Below, in pieces: positions 8,781-16,189 of a stretch of DNA of 64,000 nucleotides (positions within the stretch are counted from its first letter, which is position 1; each line of letters starts with the position of its first letter). The position numbers and the translations under genes are program-made. The DNA comes from an uncultured Bizionia sp. GTDB taxonomy: Bacteria > Bacteroidota > Bacteroidia > Flavobacteriales > Flavobacteriaceae. Where the stretch lies: the NCBI GenBank assembly GCA_947496215.1, contig CANMCF010000002.1:186001-250000 (forward strand), read 5' to 3'. The notes beneath the pieces were generated by a model. It saw only the letters and a list, made by a program, of their open reading frames with translations, searched no databases and was not told the origin of the DNA.

Positions 8781-9650
8781 ATGAGAATCACACCAACAGA
8801 AGAATGTCCAGATGTAATTTTAAGTTCGTATAAAAGAGGGGCTGTGAAATTTACAAATATAGGAGCTACGTCTTTGGTTTGGATTACTGAAACCCTATGC
8901 AATTGCACAATAAATTTCAGTCAAGAATCTATCTTGCCAAATACCTTGTTGTTTCTTAATGAAAGAGAAATGTTCAATTGCAAGAGTGATAATGATTCAC
9001 AAATAGAGATCTTAAGCTTTAAGGCGCAAACCTTTTCTTCTTCTTCCAATATCATTAATAGTGTATTCAACTTCTTGTTACAAAGAGAGAAAGAGAATTA
9101 CATTTCGGTTCAATATGGTATGGAACAAGCAAAGTTCATCGATAATATGTTTAATAACATTTTGGATTGCATAAACGATTCCGAACATATCGATTTAGAA
9201 AGGGTAAGGATGTACATAAATGGTATAATGACGGAAAGCATAGGTGTGAAGTTTCATAAGGACTATAGATTCCTATTGGAGTTTACAAGAACTCTGAACA
9301 ATCAATATAAAATTCATCATGATGTGTTTAGTTATGCCAAACTGTTGGATGTGAATTCCAAAGGTCTGTTAAGGGGGTTTCAAAAATTGGGATTTCAAAA
9401 ACCTAGCATGGTTATTAAAAAACGACTATTGTTGGAAGCCAAGTTTTTGTTGGGGTACAGTAACAAGACAGCAAAAGAAATATGTTATGAAATTGGGTTT
9501 GATGATCCTGCATATTTTGCACGCTTTTTCAAGAAGAACACTAAGATGACCCCATTGAGTTTTAGAAGGAAGTTTCAAGAAACTAAAATAGATGATATTC
9601 CGGAAGGAGTCTTGGAAATGGAAAAAAGTGCAATCAAAAAAAATGTTTGA
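8781..9650 (+). CDS. AraC-family transcriptional regulator upstream of the P460 genes
   Basis: A 289-residue protein with a divergent N-terminal sensor half and a C-terminal AraC DNA-binding domain (about 175-275): HHDVFSYAKLLDVNSKGLLRGF, then TAKEICYEIGFDDPAYFARFFKK and MTPLSFRR. It is followed after 25 bases by a small gene and then by the two cytochrome P460 genes, all in one direction, so it may control their expression. Confidence 0.88.
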   Translation: MRITPTEECPDVILSSYKRGAVKFTNIGATSLVWITETLCNCTINFSQESILPNTLLFLNEREMFNCKSDNDSQIEILSFKAQTFSSSSNIINSVFNFLLQREKENYISVQYGMEQAKFIDNMFNNILDCINDSEHIDLERVRMYINGIMTESIGVKFHKDYRFLLEFTRTLNNQYKIHHDVFSYAKLLDVNSKGLLRGFQKLGFQKPSMVIKKRLLLEAKFLLGYSNKTAKEICYEIGFDDPAYFARFFKKNTKMTPLSFRRKFQETKIDDIPEGVLEMEKSAIKKNV

Positions 9651-9675
9651 ATATTAACTTTAAGTATTATAGACC

Positions 9676-10059
9676 ATGGATGTCAATGAAGTGCGAAATG
9701 AAAGTATGATGGCAATTAACCAAAATTTGTTTTTCATGTTATTAAATAACTTAAAGATTGAAGAAGCCATTGAAAAATTTATATTAGATGACGTAGAAAT
9801 AGATTATATGGGTAAACAAAGGTTCATTTTAAAGGCAATATGGATTAGGTATTTAAAAAAAGTACTATTGAATCGATTTACCAAAGTAGTTCATTTTAAG
9901 ATAGAAGCACTAAGTGAAAAAAGAAAAAGTATGGCTTTTAAAATTTTTATGATTTGTAAAAAGAACAATGATACTTTTGAATTTACTGAAGTAAGAATTG
10001 TCAATAATTGGAAAGAAAATTATATCAATAAAACACAATGTCAATTAATAAGTCACTAA
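9676..10059 (+). CDS. Small protein of unknown function, possibly NTF2-like
   Basis: A 127-residue soluble, basic protein with no signal peptide. The sequence (NNLKIEEAIEKFILDDVEIDYMG, then MAFKIFMICKKNNDTFEFTEVRIVNNW) has the alternating helix/strand rhythm and the TEVRIVNNW ending seen in NTF2-like proteins such as the one at 6840, but no residue-level family match is secure. It starts 25 bases after an AraC regulator and ends 16 bases before the first P460 gene, so the three are likely one transcript. Confidence 0.6.
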   Translation: MDVNEVRNESMMAINQNLFFMLLNNLKIEEAIEKFILDDVEIDYMGKQRFILKAIWIRYLKKVLLNRFTKVVHFKIEALSEKRKSMAFKIFMICKKNNDTFEFTEVRIVNNWKENYINKTQCQLISH

Positions 10060-10075
10060 CCTAAATTAAGAATAA

Positions 10076-11188
10076 ATGAAAATTAGATTTAAAAATGGTT
10101 TTATACTGATGATACTATTGTCCTTGGTCTTTTTGTCTTGTAAAGACAAATCAGAGAATTACCAAGATGTATCTTACTTTACCATTAATGCTCAAGGAGA
10201 ATTAGAAAGGCCACAAGATTATAGAACATGGATTTATGTGGGAACACCTGTAACTCCCAATGACATGAATAATGGGAAGGCTGCCTTTCCAGAATTTCAT
10301 AACGTATATGTCGATCCAATGAGTTATGATCATTGGAAAGAACATGGGACATGGAGAGAGGGAACCATACTGGTAAAAGAACTAATAAGTGTGGGATCCA
10401 AAGGTGCAGCAAGTGGCAATGGATATTTCATGGGAGAATTCATTGGGCTGGAAGCCACGATAAAAAGCAAGAAACACTTTCCAAACGAACCAGGGAACTG
10501 GTCATACTTTAGTTTCACCAATCCTAAAGGAGGTGATTTGACCATGACTGGAAAAGCATTTGAAACGAAAATGTGCAATGCCTGCCATAATGCCAATGCT
10601 GGGGATGATTTTGTCTTTACACAGCATTACCCTGTTTTATCTGCAGCCAAAGCTGTTGGAGAGAATATTATCCCTGAAAATGCAGCAGCAAGAATGGCAG
10701 CGGCAAAATCTAAAGTTGCAGTAGGTAAATGGGAAGCGTCTGTGCCAACTCCAGAAAATCTAACGTTGGAGATTCCTTTAACCAAAGATGCGTTGTTCAA
10801 ATACCTGGTCTCAGGAAAATACAAGACCTATGAAAATCAAGAAAAAGAATTGCACCCATCTTTGGGACCACACCAAAAATTGGGATTGCCAGTAAAGGTG
10901 TTCATAAATGACATTGCCGCTGAATCATTGGAGAAAGGAAATGAAGAACATCCTTTGGGGTCTGTAATGGTCAAAGAAATGTATAATAAAGATAAAACAC
11001 CTGCAGGATGGGCGGTCATGGCCAAAACACACGATAAGTCAGATGGAGGAAATGGATGGTTTTGGTATGAAGTCACAGACTCTGAAGACGCTAGGGAAAT
11101 AGCTGCCATCGGTAATGGAGTAGAAGGATGTGTTGGTTGTCATACCATCGGAAGGGATATGGTTAGAACAGTATTTCCATTGCAGTAA
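10076..11188 (+). CDS. Cytochrome P460-family lipoprotein with two CXXCH haem motifs
   Basis: A 370-residue lipoprotein (lipobox LSC at Cys22). The N-terminal ~180 residues match the cytochrome P460 family: WIYVGTPVTPNDMNNGKAAFPEFHNVYVDP, WREGTILVKELISVG and a CNACH haem-c motif at 167-171. The C-terminal half looks like a second, divergent P460-like unit (LGSVMVKEMYN, WFWYEVTD) ending with CVGCH at 352-356, only 14 residues from the end. P460 enzymes are periplasmic c-type cytochromes that oxidise hydroxylamine or NO species. Whether this protein has the lysine-haem cross-link cannot be read here. The gene next door encodes a one-domain relative. A role in reactive-nitrogen detoxification is inferred. 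Confidence 0.85.
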   Translation: MKIRFKNGFILMILLSLVFLSCKDKSENYQDVSYFTINAQGELERPQDYRTWIYVGTPVTPNDMNNGKAAFPEFHNVYVDPMSYDHWKEHGTWREGTILVKELISVGSKGAASGNGYFMGEFIGLEATIKSKKHFPNEPGNWSYFSFTNPKGGDLTMTGKAFETKMCNACHNANAGDDFVFTQHYPVLSAAKAVGENIIPENAAARMAAAKSKVAVGKWEASVPTPENLTLEIPLTKDALFKYLVSGKYKTYENQEKELHPSLGPHQKLGLPVKVFINDIAAESLEKGNEEHPLGSVMVKEMYNKDKTPAGWAVMAKTHDKSDGGNGWFWYEVTDSEDAREIAAIGNGVEGCVGCHTIGRDMVRTVFPLQ

Positions 11189-11218
11189 TCAATAACAAAC
11201 CAAATAATACTTTTAAAA

Positions 11219-11830
11219 ATGAATAAGATAAAACATATAGTATTGTTAGTCATTGTTTCAGTGATGCTAACAGCATGTGGAGAAGGAAGCAAATATGAAA
11301 AAGCAATCTACTTTACCATGGACGCCAATGGAGAATTGGTAAGGCCGACAAATTATAGAAGTTGGGTGTATGTTGGGACTCCTTTGACTCCAAACGATAT
11401 GAATAATGGAAAAGCTGCTTTTCCAGAATTCCATAATGTATATATAGATCCGATGAGTTATGATCACTACAAAGAAACCGGAAAATGGAGAGAAGGAACC
11501 ATATTAATAAAAGAATTGGTAAGTGTAGGTAGTAAGGTAGCGGTAAGCGGCAAAGGCTACTTTATGGGAGATTTCATCGGTTTGGAAGCAACTATAAAAA
11601 GTAAGGAGCATTTTCCTAATGAACCAGGGAACTGGTCCTATTTTAGCTTTACGAATCCAGAAAAGGGAACATTGACAGCAACAGGAAAAGCATTCGAGAC
11701 AAATCAATGTAATGCATGTCATGCAAATAGTGCAGGAGACGATTTTGTGTTTACGCAACATTACCCTGTTTTAAGAGCTGCAAAAAATGCAGGAATAAAT
11801 GTTGTGCCAGAAAATATGGCAAAACGATAG
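11219..11830 (+). CDS. Cytochrome P460-family lipoprotein, single domain
   Basis: A 203-residue lipoprotein (lipobox LTAC at Cys20) strongly similar along its whole length to the N-terminal half of the preceding gene (shared WREGTIL, KELVSVGSK, HFPNEPGNWSYFSFTNP and a CNACH motif near residue 165), and without the second half. It is a tandem duplicate located 30 bases downstream. It probably has one covalent haem and acts in the periplasm or outer envelope. Two terminator hairpins follow, ending the transcript. Confidence 0.87.
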   Translation: MNKIKHIVLLVIVSVMLTACGEGSKYEKAIYFTMDANGELVRPTNYRSWVYVGTPLTPNDMNNGKAAFPEFHNVYIDPMSYDHYKETGKWREGTILIKELVSVGSKVAVSGKGYFMGDFIGLEATIKSKEHFPNEPGNWSYFSFTNPEKGTLTATGKAFETNQCNACHANSAGDDFVFTQHYPVLRAAKNAGINVVPENMAKR

Positions 11831-11832
11831 TA

Positions 11833-11869
11833 AACCAATAACTTTTACTAGACCGTTTTCATTGGTTTT
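11833..11869 (+). terminator. First of two tandem terminator-like hairpins after the P460 genes
   Basis: AACCAAT (11833-11839) and ATTGGTT (11861-11867) form a short stem followed by T residues. It is weaker than the second hairpin. Confidence 0.45.
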
Positions 11870-11885
11870 TATTAATGGTTTAGTT

Positions 11886-11924
11886 AACCCAAGAGTTTAT
11901 GAAAATGAAACTCTTGGGTTTTTT
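11886..11924 (+). terminator. Intrinsic terminator closing the P460 transcription unit
   Basis: AACCCAAGAGTTT (11886-11898) pairs perfectly with AAACTCTTGGGTT (11908-11920) over a 9-base loop and is followed by a T run. Confidence 0.88.
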
Positions 11925-12023
11925 ATGAAATGAATACCTCGAAAAAATTAAGCTCAACCTATTTATGGAAAAATGTACAATAATGTGGGAAGTGTGGATA
12001 TTTTAAATAAAGGATTTAAGAGA

Positions 12024-12031
12024 TACCTTTG
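12024..12031 (+). promoter_or_regulatory. Candidate -7 box (TACCTTTG) for the msrB-msrA operon
   Basis: Exact match to TAnnTTTG, 30 bases upstream of the msrB ATG and downstream of the P460 terminator, so msrB likely starts a new transcript. Confidence 0.5.
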
Positions 12032-12060
12032 TATAAACAAAGAAGGAAAGGACAATTAAA

Positions 12061-12525
12061 ATGATGTTTACATGGAAAGATGTTATTCAGTTTGCTATAA
12101 AAGGAAACCCGACACCAGATAGGCGTGTTGAAAAAACAAATGTCGAATGGAAACAGGAACTAACACCAGAACAATATAGAATTACAAGGAAAAAGGGAAC
12201 GGAACGAGCTCATAGCGGTGCACTATGTAATATTTATGATGCAGGAAAATACAATTGTATCTGTTGCAATACACAGTTGTTTGACTCTACAATTAAATTT
12301 AGTTCCGGGACAGGTTGGCCAAGTTTTACTCAGCCAATTAAAGAGAATGCCATTAAATATAAAAAGGATATGGCCTTTGGTATGACTAGAGTAGAAGTGA
12401 TCTGTAATATATGCGATGCACATTTAGGTCACGTTTTTCCAGATGGTCCCGAGCCCAGTGGATTGCGTTATTGTATAAATTCAGAATCTATACAATTGGA
12501 AAAGGAGGATAACGATGAAAACTAA
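12061..12525 (+). CDS. msrB: Peptide-methionine (R)-S-oxide reductase MsrB
   Basis: A 154-residue cytosolic enzyme that reduces methionine-R-sulfoxide in proteins. Family landmarks are all present: two zinc-binding CxxC pairs (CICC in YNCICCNTQLF and CNIC in VICNICDAHLGHVFPDG), SGTGWPSF, and the catalytic cysteine in SGLRYCINSESI. The N-terminus is slightly longer than usual. The last 11 bases overlap the start of msrA, so the two stereospecific repair enzymes are translationally linked. Preceded by a TACCTTTG promoter box. Confidence 0.95.
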   Translation: MMFTWKDVIQFAIKGNPTPDRRVEKTNVEWKQELTPEQYRITRKKGTERAHSGALCNIYDAGKYNCICCNTQLFDSTIKFSSGTGWPSFTQPIKENAIKYKKDMAFGMTRVEVICNICDAHLGHVFPDGPEPSGLRYCINSESIQLEKEDNDEN

Positions 12526-13057
12526 AAACATAGAAGTTGCAACTTTTGGAGGAGGTTGTTTTTGGTGTACAGAAGCTGTTTTTCAAGAAATAAGAGGAGT
12601 AGAAAAAGTCGTCTCTGGTTATTCGGGCGGAGACAATCCCAAAAAGCCTACCTATAGAGAAATTTGTTCTGGTTTATCGGGTTATGCCGAGGTCGTACAA
12701 GTAACATTTGATGCCAACATCGTTTCTTATGAAGAACTTGTAGTGATTTTCATGACGACTCACGATCCAACAAGTTTAAATAAGCAGGGAGCAGATCGTG
12801 GAACGCAATATCGCTCGGTAGTTTATTACCACAACAAGAGGCAAAAAGAAATGGTAGAGGTCGTTTCAAAAGAAATGGCATTGTATTACCATAACCCAAT
12901 TGTAACGGAAATTTCACCATTGGATGTTTTTTACGAAGCCGAAGAAGGACATCAAGATTATTATAAAAACAATCAAGGGCAAGGTTACTGTAGTTTTGTA
13001 ATAACACCAAAACTAACAAGGTTACGTGAACTTCATGCTAATAAATTGAAAACTTAA
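12515..13057 (+). CDS. msrA: Peptide-methionine (S)-S-oxide reductase MsrA
   Basis: A 180-residue enzyme, partner of MsrB, reducing methionine-S-sulfoxide. It has the catalytic GGGCFWCTEAVFQ motif near the N-terminus, the YSGG substrate-pocket region, TQYRSVVYYHN, and a C-terminal resolving cysteine in GQGYCSF. There is no signal peptide, so it acts in the cytoplasm. It overlaps msrB by 11 bases and is followed after one base by a thioredoxin-reductase fragment, a fitting electron-donor context. A second msrA copy at 15567 is frameshifted. Confidence 0.95.
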   Translation: MKTKNIEVATFGGGCFWCTEAVFQEIRGVEKVVSGYSGGDNPKKPTYREICSGLSGYAEVVQVTFDANIVSYEELVVIFMTTHDPTSLNKQGADRGTQYRSVVYYHNKRQKEMVEVVSKEMALYYHNPIVTEISPLDVFYEAEEGHQDYYKNNQGQGYCSFVITPKLTRLRELHANKLKT

Positions 13058-13058
13058 A

Positions 13059-13334
13059 ATGAAAACTCAAATAGACAATGAAACCAATGAAGAATCTGTT
13101 TTAGAGGCAGATGGCGTTTTTATATTCGTTGGATTAATTCCAAACACCCAACCTTTTAAGAATAGTATTGCTCTGGACGATAGAGGTTTCATTGAAACAA
13201 CAGGATTGGCGCAAACTTCCGTAAATGGAATCTTTGCAGCAGGCGATTGTAGAGAAGGAGCCATTGTCCAAGTACCAACTGCTATGGGAGAAGGTGTTTT
13301 AGCGAGCTACGGTGCTAGAAATTATTTGAAATAA
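13059..13334 (+). pseudogene. C-terminal fragment of a thioredoxin-reductase-like flavoprotein
   Basis: The 91-residue frame begins with an ATG one base after the msrA stop. It encodes only the last third of a pyridine-nucleotide disulfide oxidoreductase of thioredoxin-reductase type: ADGVFIFVGLIPNT (end of the NADPH domain) and VNGIFAAGDCRE plus a GEGVLASYGARNYL tail (FAD-binding C-terminus). The N-terminal FAD Rossmann motif, the NADPH Rossmann motif and the redox CxxC are all missing, so it cannot be an active reductase alone. It is most likely a deletion remnant. The frame is intact, so a translated small protein cannot be excluded. Confidence 0.7.
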
Positions 13335-13368
13335 ACACAGCAGTGAAAAGTATTTGCTGTACTATGAT

Positions 13369-13860
13369 ATGATAAACAAAATAGAACAAACAGAGATTTT
13401 TAAAGCACCAGAATTTAATGTCAAGGACTGGGTAGATGCCAATGGAAATAAAATAGAAGCAGTAAGACTTTTAGACTTTGAAGGAAGATTTAAAATAATA
13501 TATTGCTTTCAAAGTTGGTGTCCGGGCTGTCATAGCAAAGGACTACCAGATCTGAAAAGAATTGTGGAAGCCCATGAAGAGAATGATAAGGTTGTTTTTT
13601 TAGCTATTCAAACCGTCTTCGAAGGACATAGTGAAAATACTTATGAGAAAATGATGGAAACTCAAAAAAAATACGATTTAAAAATTCCGTTTGGCCATGA
13701 CGCTGGAGATGATGGAAAGTCAAGATCTAATGTCATGACTAATTTTCAAACTGGAGGAACACCATGGTTTTTATTTATAGACAAGCATAATCATATTGTT
13801 TTTAGTGATTTCCATTTAAATGTGGATGCGGCAATGGCATTTTTAAACACTTTAGAATAA
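13369..13860 (+). CDS. Thioredoxin-fold redoxin-like protein
   Basis: A 163-residue protein starting at the ATG at 13369; a TTG at 13354 in the same frame is less likely. It has a TlpA/redoxin-like thioredoxin fold: CFQSWCPGCHSKGLPDL carries the redox-active CPGC motif, followed by VVFLAIQTVFEGH and, near the end, GGTPWFLFID, the conserved cis-proline segment. No signal peptide is seen, so it is probably cytoplasmic. It is placed in a run of thiol-redox genes and overlaps the following glutaredoxin-like gene by one base (TAATG). A disulfide reductase or peroxidase partner for the Msr enzymes is a reasonable inference. Confidence 0.82.
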   Translation: MINKIEQTEIFKAPEFNVKDWVDANGNKIEAVRLLDFEGRFKIIYCFQSWCPGCHSKGLPDLKRIVEAHEENDKVVFLAIQTVFEGHSENTYEKMMETQKKYDLKIPFGHDAGDDGKSRSNVMTNFQTGGTPWFLFIDKHNHIVFSDFHLNVDAAMAFLNTLE

Positions 13861-14117
13861 TGAGTAGTCTTCCAAAAGTGAAATTATATGGAGCAACACG
13901 TTGTCATAAAACTAGCTATTATAAAGGTTTGTTAGATGAAATGGGACAGTCCTTTCAATTTTTGGATGTAGAAGAAAATGAAGATTTTGCTGAGGAACTT
14001 AAAAGTCTCTATGAAAATGGAAAGCTTAATTTTCCAACAATAACAATAGGAGCGAAGAAACTAAGAAACCCATATAAGGAAGAGTTGCTAAAATGGTTAA
14101 ACAAGCTCATTGCGTAA
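13860..14117 (+). CDS. Glutaredoxin-like protein
   Basis: An 85-residue protein with the beta-alpha-beta opening VKLYGATRCHKTSYYKGLLDEMG, a CxxT site (CHKT) in place of the classic CPYC, then FLDVEENEDF and FPTITIGAKKLRNP (TVPTIxIxG-like strand with the cis-proline). It thus resembles a monothiol-type glutaredoxin/NrdH. It is translationally coupled to the upstream redoxin gene. Cytoplasmic disulfide or glutathione-type reductions are likely; the actual substrate is unknown. Confidence 0.78.
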   Translation: MSSLPKVKLYGATRCHKTSYYKGLLDEMGQSFQFLDVEENEDFAEELKSLYENGKLNFPTITIGAKKLRNPYKEELLKWLNKLIA

Positions 14118-14145
14118 GTATGATAACTATCACTAAGTACCAAAG

Positions 14146-14592
14146 ATGTCATTGAACAAGAAAAAAATACTGCTTTTTTTATTGATTGGATTCATTGCAA
14201 TACAATTTTATAGACCCAATAAAAATAGCTTGAAGGAAGAAACATTAGATGATTTTTTAATTGTAGAAAAAGCTCCTGAGCAAGTTAAGGTACTTGTTAG
14301 AAACTCTTGTTACGATTGTCATTCCAACCAAACCAATTATTTGTGGTATGATAATATTGTGCCAGTTGCATGGTATGTGGACAACCATATTAAAGAAGGA
14401 AAGGAGCATCTTGATCTTTCTAATTGGGCAACATTGGATAATAGAGATAAAATAGCAGTAATATCTGAAATAGCAGTTAACATTGTAGAAGGCAATATGC
14501 CTTTGCCAACATATCTGAAGTTGCATTCAGGAGCAAAACTCAATGAAGATCAAAAACAGGTTATTTTGAATTGGCTATACACTATAGAATAA
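14146..14592 (+). CDS. Membrane-anchored haem-binding protein (cytochrome c-like CXXCH)
   Basis: A 148-residue protein with one N-terminal membrane anchor (KKILLFLLIGFIAIQFY) and a single haem-c motif in RNSCYDCHSNQTNY, followed by WYDNIVPVAWYVDNHIKEGKE. This matches the haem-binding domain family common in Bacteroidota (PF14376-type). The C-terminal part (NMPLPTYLKLHSGAKL, LNWLYTIE) is typical too. It faces the periplasm and probably carries one c-type haem. The role (redox sensing or electron transfer) is unproven. Confidence 0.85.
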   Translation: MSLNKKKILLFLLIGFIAIQFYRPNKNSLKEETLDDFLIVEKAPEQVKVLVRNSCYDCHSNQTNYLWYDNIVPVAWYVDNHIKEGKEHLDLSNWATLDNRDKIAVISEIAVNIVEGNMPLPTYLKLHSGAKLNEDQKQVILNWLYTIE

Positions 14593-14594
14593 TT

Positions 14595-14840
14595 ATGTCT
14601 ATATTAAAACGAATAAAAGCATTACAAACGGGATATTCAGAAGTTAGTTATAACGGTGAAAAATATAGAGGGATCAAAAACGAGTTTAATGAAGGGGATC
14701 GTTTAAAAGTCTATGCCGAAGAGCTTGGAGGTAACAACTTCATAAGTTTAAATTATTATATAGCTTATAGCGGTGAAAAACTGAAACCTTGTGAAATGGA
14801 AGATGAAAAAGTAATACACTTTTTAAATAATTATAGTTGA
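14595..14840 (+). CDS. Small conserved cytosolic protein of unknown function
   Basis: An 81-residue protein starting at the ATG at 14595, two bases after the haem-binding gene; the same frame extends upstream to 14571 inside that gene but this is less likely. The sequence (SILKRIKALQTGYSEVSYNGEKYRGIKNEF, then LGGNNFISLNYY, then KPCEMEDEKVIHFLNNY) has no catalytic motif that I know. I recall similar short proteins next to msrA genes in Flavobacteria, which would fit this context, but that recollection cannot be verified here. No function assigned. Confidence 0.6.
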   Translation: MSILKRIKALQTGYSEVSYNGEKYRGIKNEFNEGDRLKVYAEELGGNNFISLNYYIAYSGEKLKPCEMEDEKVIHFLNNYS

Positions 14841-14950
14841 ATAATATGAATAGAGATTTGCTTATGGGCATTACTCCAGAGAAGGGAGCGTTATTGGAAA
14901 CTTGTAAGCCAACGGAATTAGAAAATTGAAAAACGAACCAGATCGTAAAT

Positions 14951-15520
14951 ATGAAACAATTATTATCTGAAATTTCGAAATGCACTGTTTGTGCAGAACA
15001 TTTAGACTTGGGGCCGAGACCAATAGTGTCTGGTAGCATAGAAAGCAAAGTCATAATCATTGGGCAAGCACCAGGGACGGTTGTACATAGAACGGGAGTG
15101 CCATGGGATGATAAAAGTGGAGAGAACCTTAGAGCTTGGATGGGTATTGACAATGACACTTTCTACGATCCTAAAAAAGTGGGGTTGGTACCTATGGGGT
15201 TTTGCTATCCCGGTAAGGGGAAATCCGGAGATTTGCCGCCAAGAAAAGAATGTGCTCCGCTTTGGCACAATGAGCTATTGAAAAAAATGAACAAAGCCAA
15301 ACTTACAATATTAGTTGGAAAATATGCTCAAGATTATTACTTGAAGGAACAATCCAAACGGACATTGACGGATACCGTTCGTAATTTTAAAGATTATTTG
15401 CCCAATTATTTTGTATTGCCGCACCCATCACCGAGAAACAACATATGGCAAGCAAAAAATGAATGGTTCAAAGAAGAAGTGCTACCCGAACTAAAGGCAA
15501 TTATAAAAGAGGTTGTTTAA
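14951..15520 (+). CDS. Uracil-DNA glycosylase family protein
   Basis: A 189-residue protein of the UDG superfamily. Visible motifs are an N-terminal SKCTVCAEH cysteine pair, IIGQAPGTVVHRTGVPW (motif 1, GQAPG), KVGLVPMGFCYPGKG, and the terminal HPSPRNN (motif 2, H-P-S-P). It belongs to the short family-4/5-like or related branches rather than to the classical Ung; the full iron-sulfur cysteine set is not evident. It likely removes uracil or other damaged bases from DNA, in keeping with the repair theme around it. Confidence 0.8.
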   Translation: MKQLLSEISKCTVCAEHLDLGPRPIVSGSIESKVIIIGQAPGTVVHRTGVPWDDKSGENLRAWMGIDNDTFYDPKKVGLVPMGFCYPGKGKSGDLPPRKECAPLWHNELLKKMNKAKLTILVGKYAQDYYLKEQSKRTLTDTVRNFKDYLPNYFVLPHPSPRNNIWQAKNEWFKEEVLPELKAIIKEVV

Positions 15521-15566
15521 TTTGATGAAGAAAGATAAAAGGGAGTCAACCAATTTTTTTTGAAAA

Positions 15567-16089
15567 TTGAAAAACGAATTACATAAAATAGCATTTGGCG
15601 GAGGCTGTCATTGGTGTACGGAAGCAGTCTTTCAATCCTTGAAAGGAGTAGAGAAGGTAGAGCAAGGCTTTATTTCTTCAAGAGGAGAGCATAGGTCTTT
15701 TTCAGAAGCCGTAATCGTCCATTTCAATAAAGAGACGATAGCATTGAAAATACTTTTCGAAATACATTTGCATACTCATAAAAGTCGCTCCAATCATTCC
15801 ATGCGCAGGAAATATAGATCTGCTATCTATGTGTTTAATACAGAACAAGAGGAAGAAGCAACCAGGTTATTGGAAGAATTTCAAATTTTTTTTTAAAGGT
15901 GAATTGATAACCAAGGTGTTGGATTTTACGGCATTTAAGCCTTCGGAGGAGCAATTTCAAAATTACTATGATGCAAATCCGGAAAAACCATTTTGTAAAA
16001 CCTACATAAATCCCAAATTGAAGTTGTTGTTGAAACAATTTTCGAAATATGTAGAAATTGAAAACAACAATTTTAAAGAAACCACCTAG
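15567..16089 (+). pseudogene. Second MsrA, interrupted by a frameshift in a 9-T tract
   Basis: Two overlapping frames together encode one MsrA-like protein. The first (from TTG at 15567 to a TAA at 15894) holds the N-terminal catalytic region GGGCHWCTEAVFQSLKGVEKV (GCHWC instead of GCFWC). The second, one base ahead, continues with FTAFKPSEEQFQNYY and the resolving cysteine in PFCKTYINPKL. The junction lies in a run of nine T at 15886-15894; removing one T joins them in frame. The start is a TTG, with no ATG between it and an in-frame TGA upstream. It may be a pseudogene, a sequencing error in the homopolymer, or a slippage site. Confidence 0.75.
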
Positions 16090-16189
16090 CTTTGTTTTAA
16101 ATTGAGTAAGATTGAGATATTAATAACCTCAATTGACATCTCTACGATATAAAGATTATTTTTACTGAACAAGTTAACCAACGATCACG

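Noticed and set aside
14846-14928. 27-codon frame (ATG to TGA) between the small conserved gene and the UDG gene
   Set aside because: Too short, no recognisable character; could be a remnant but nothing supports it as a gene.
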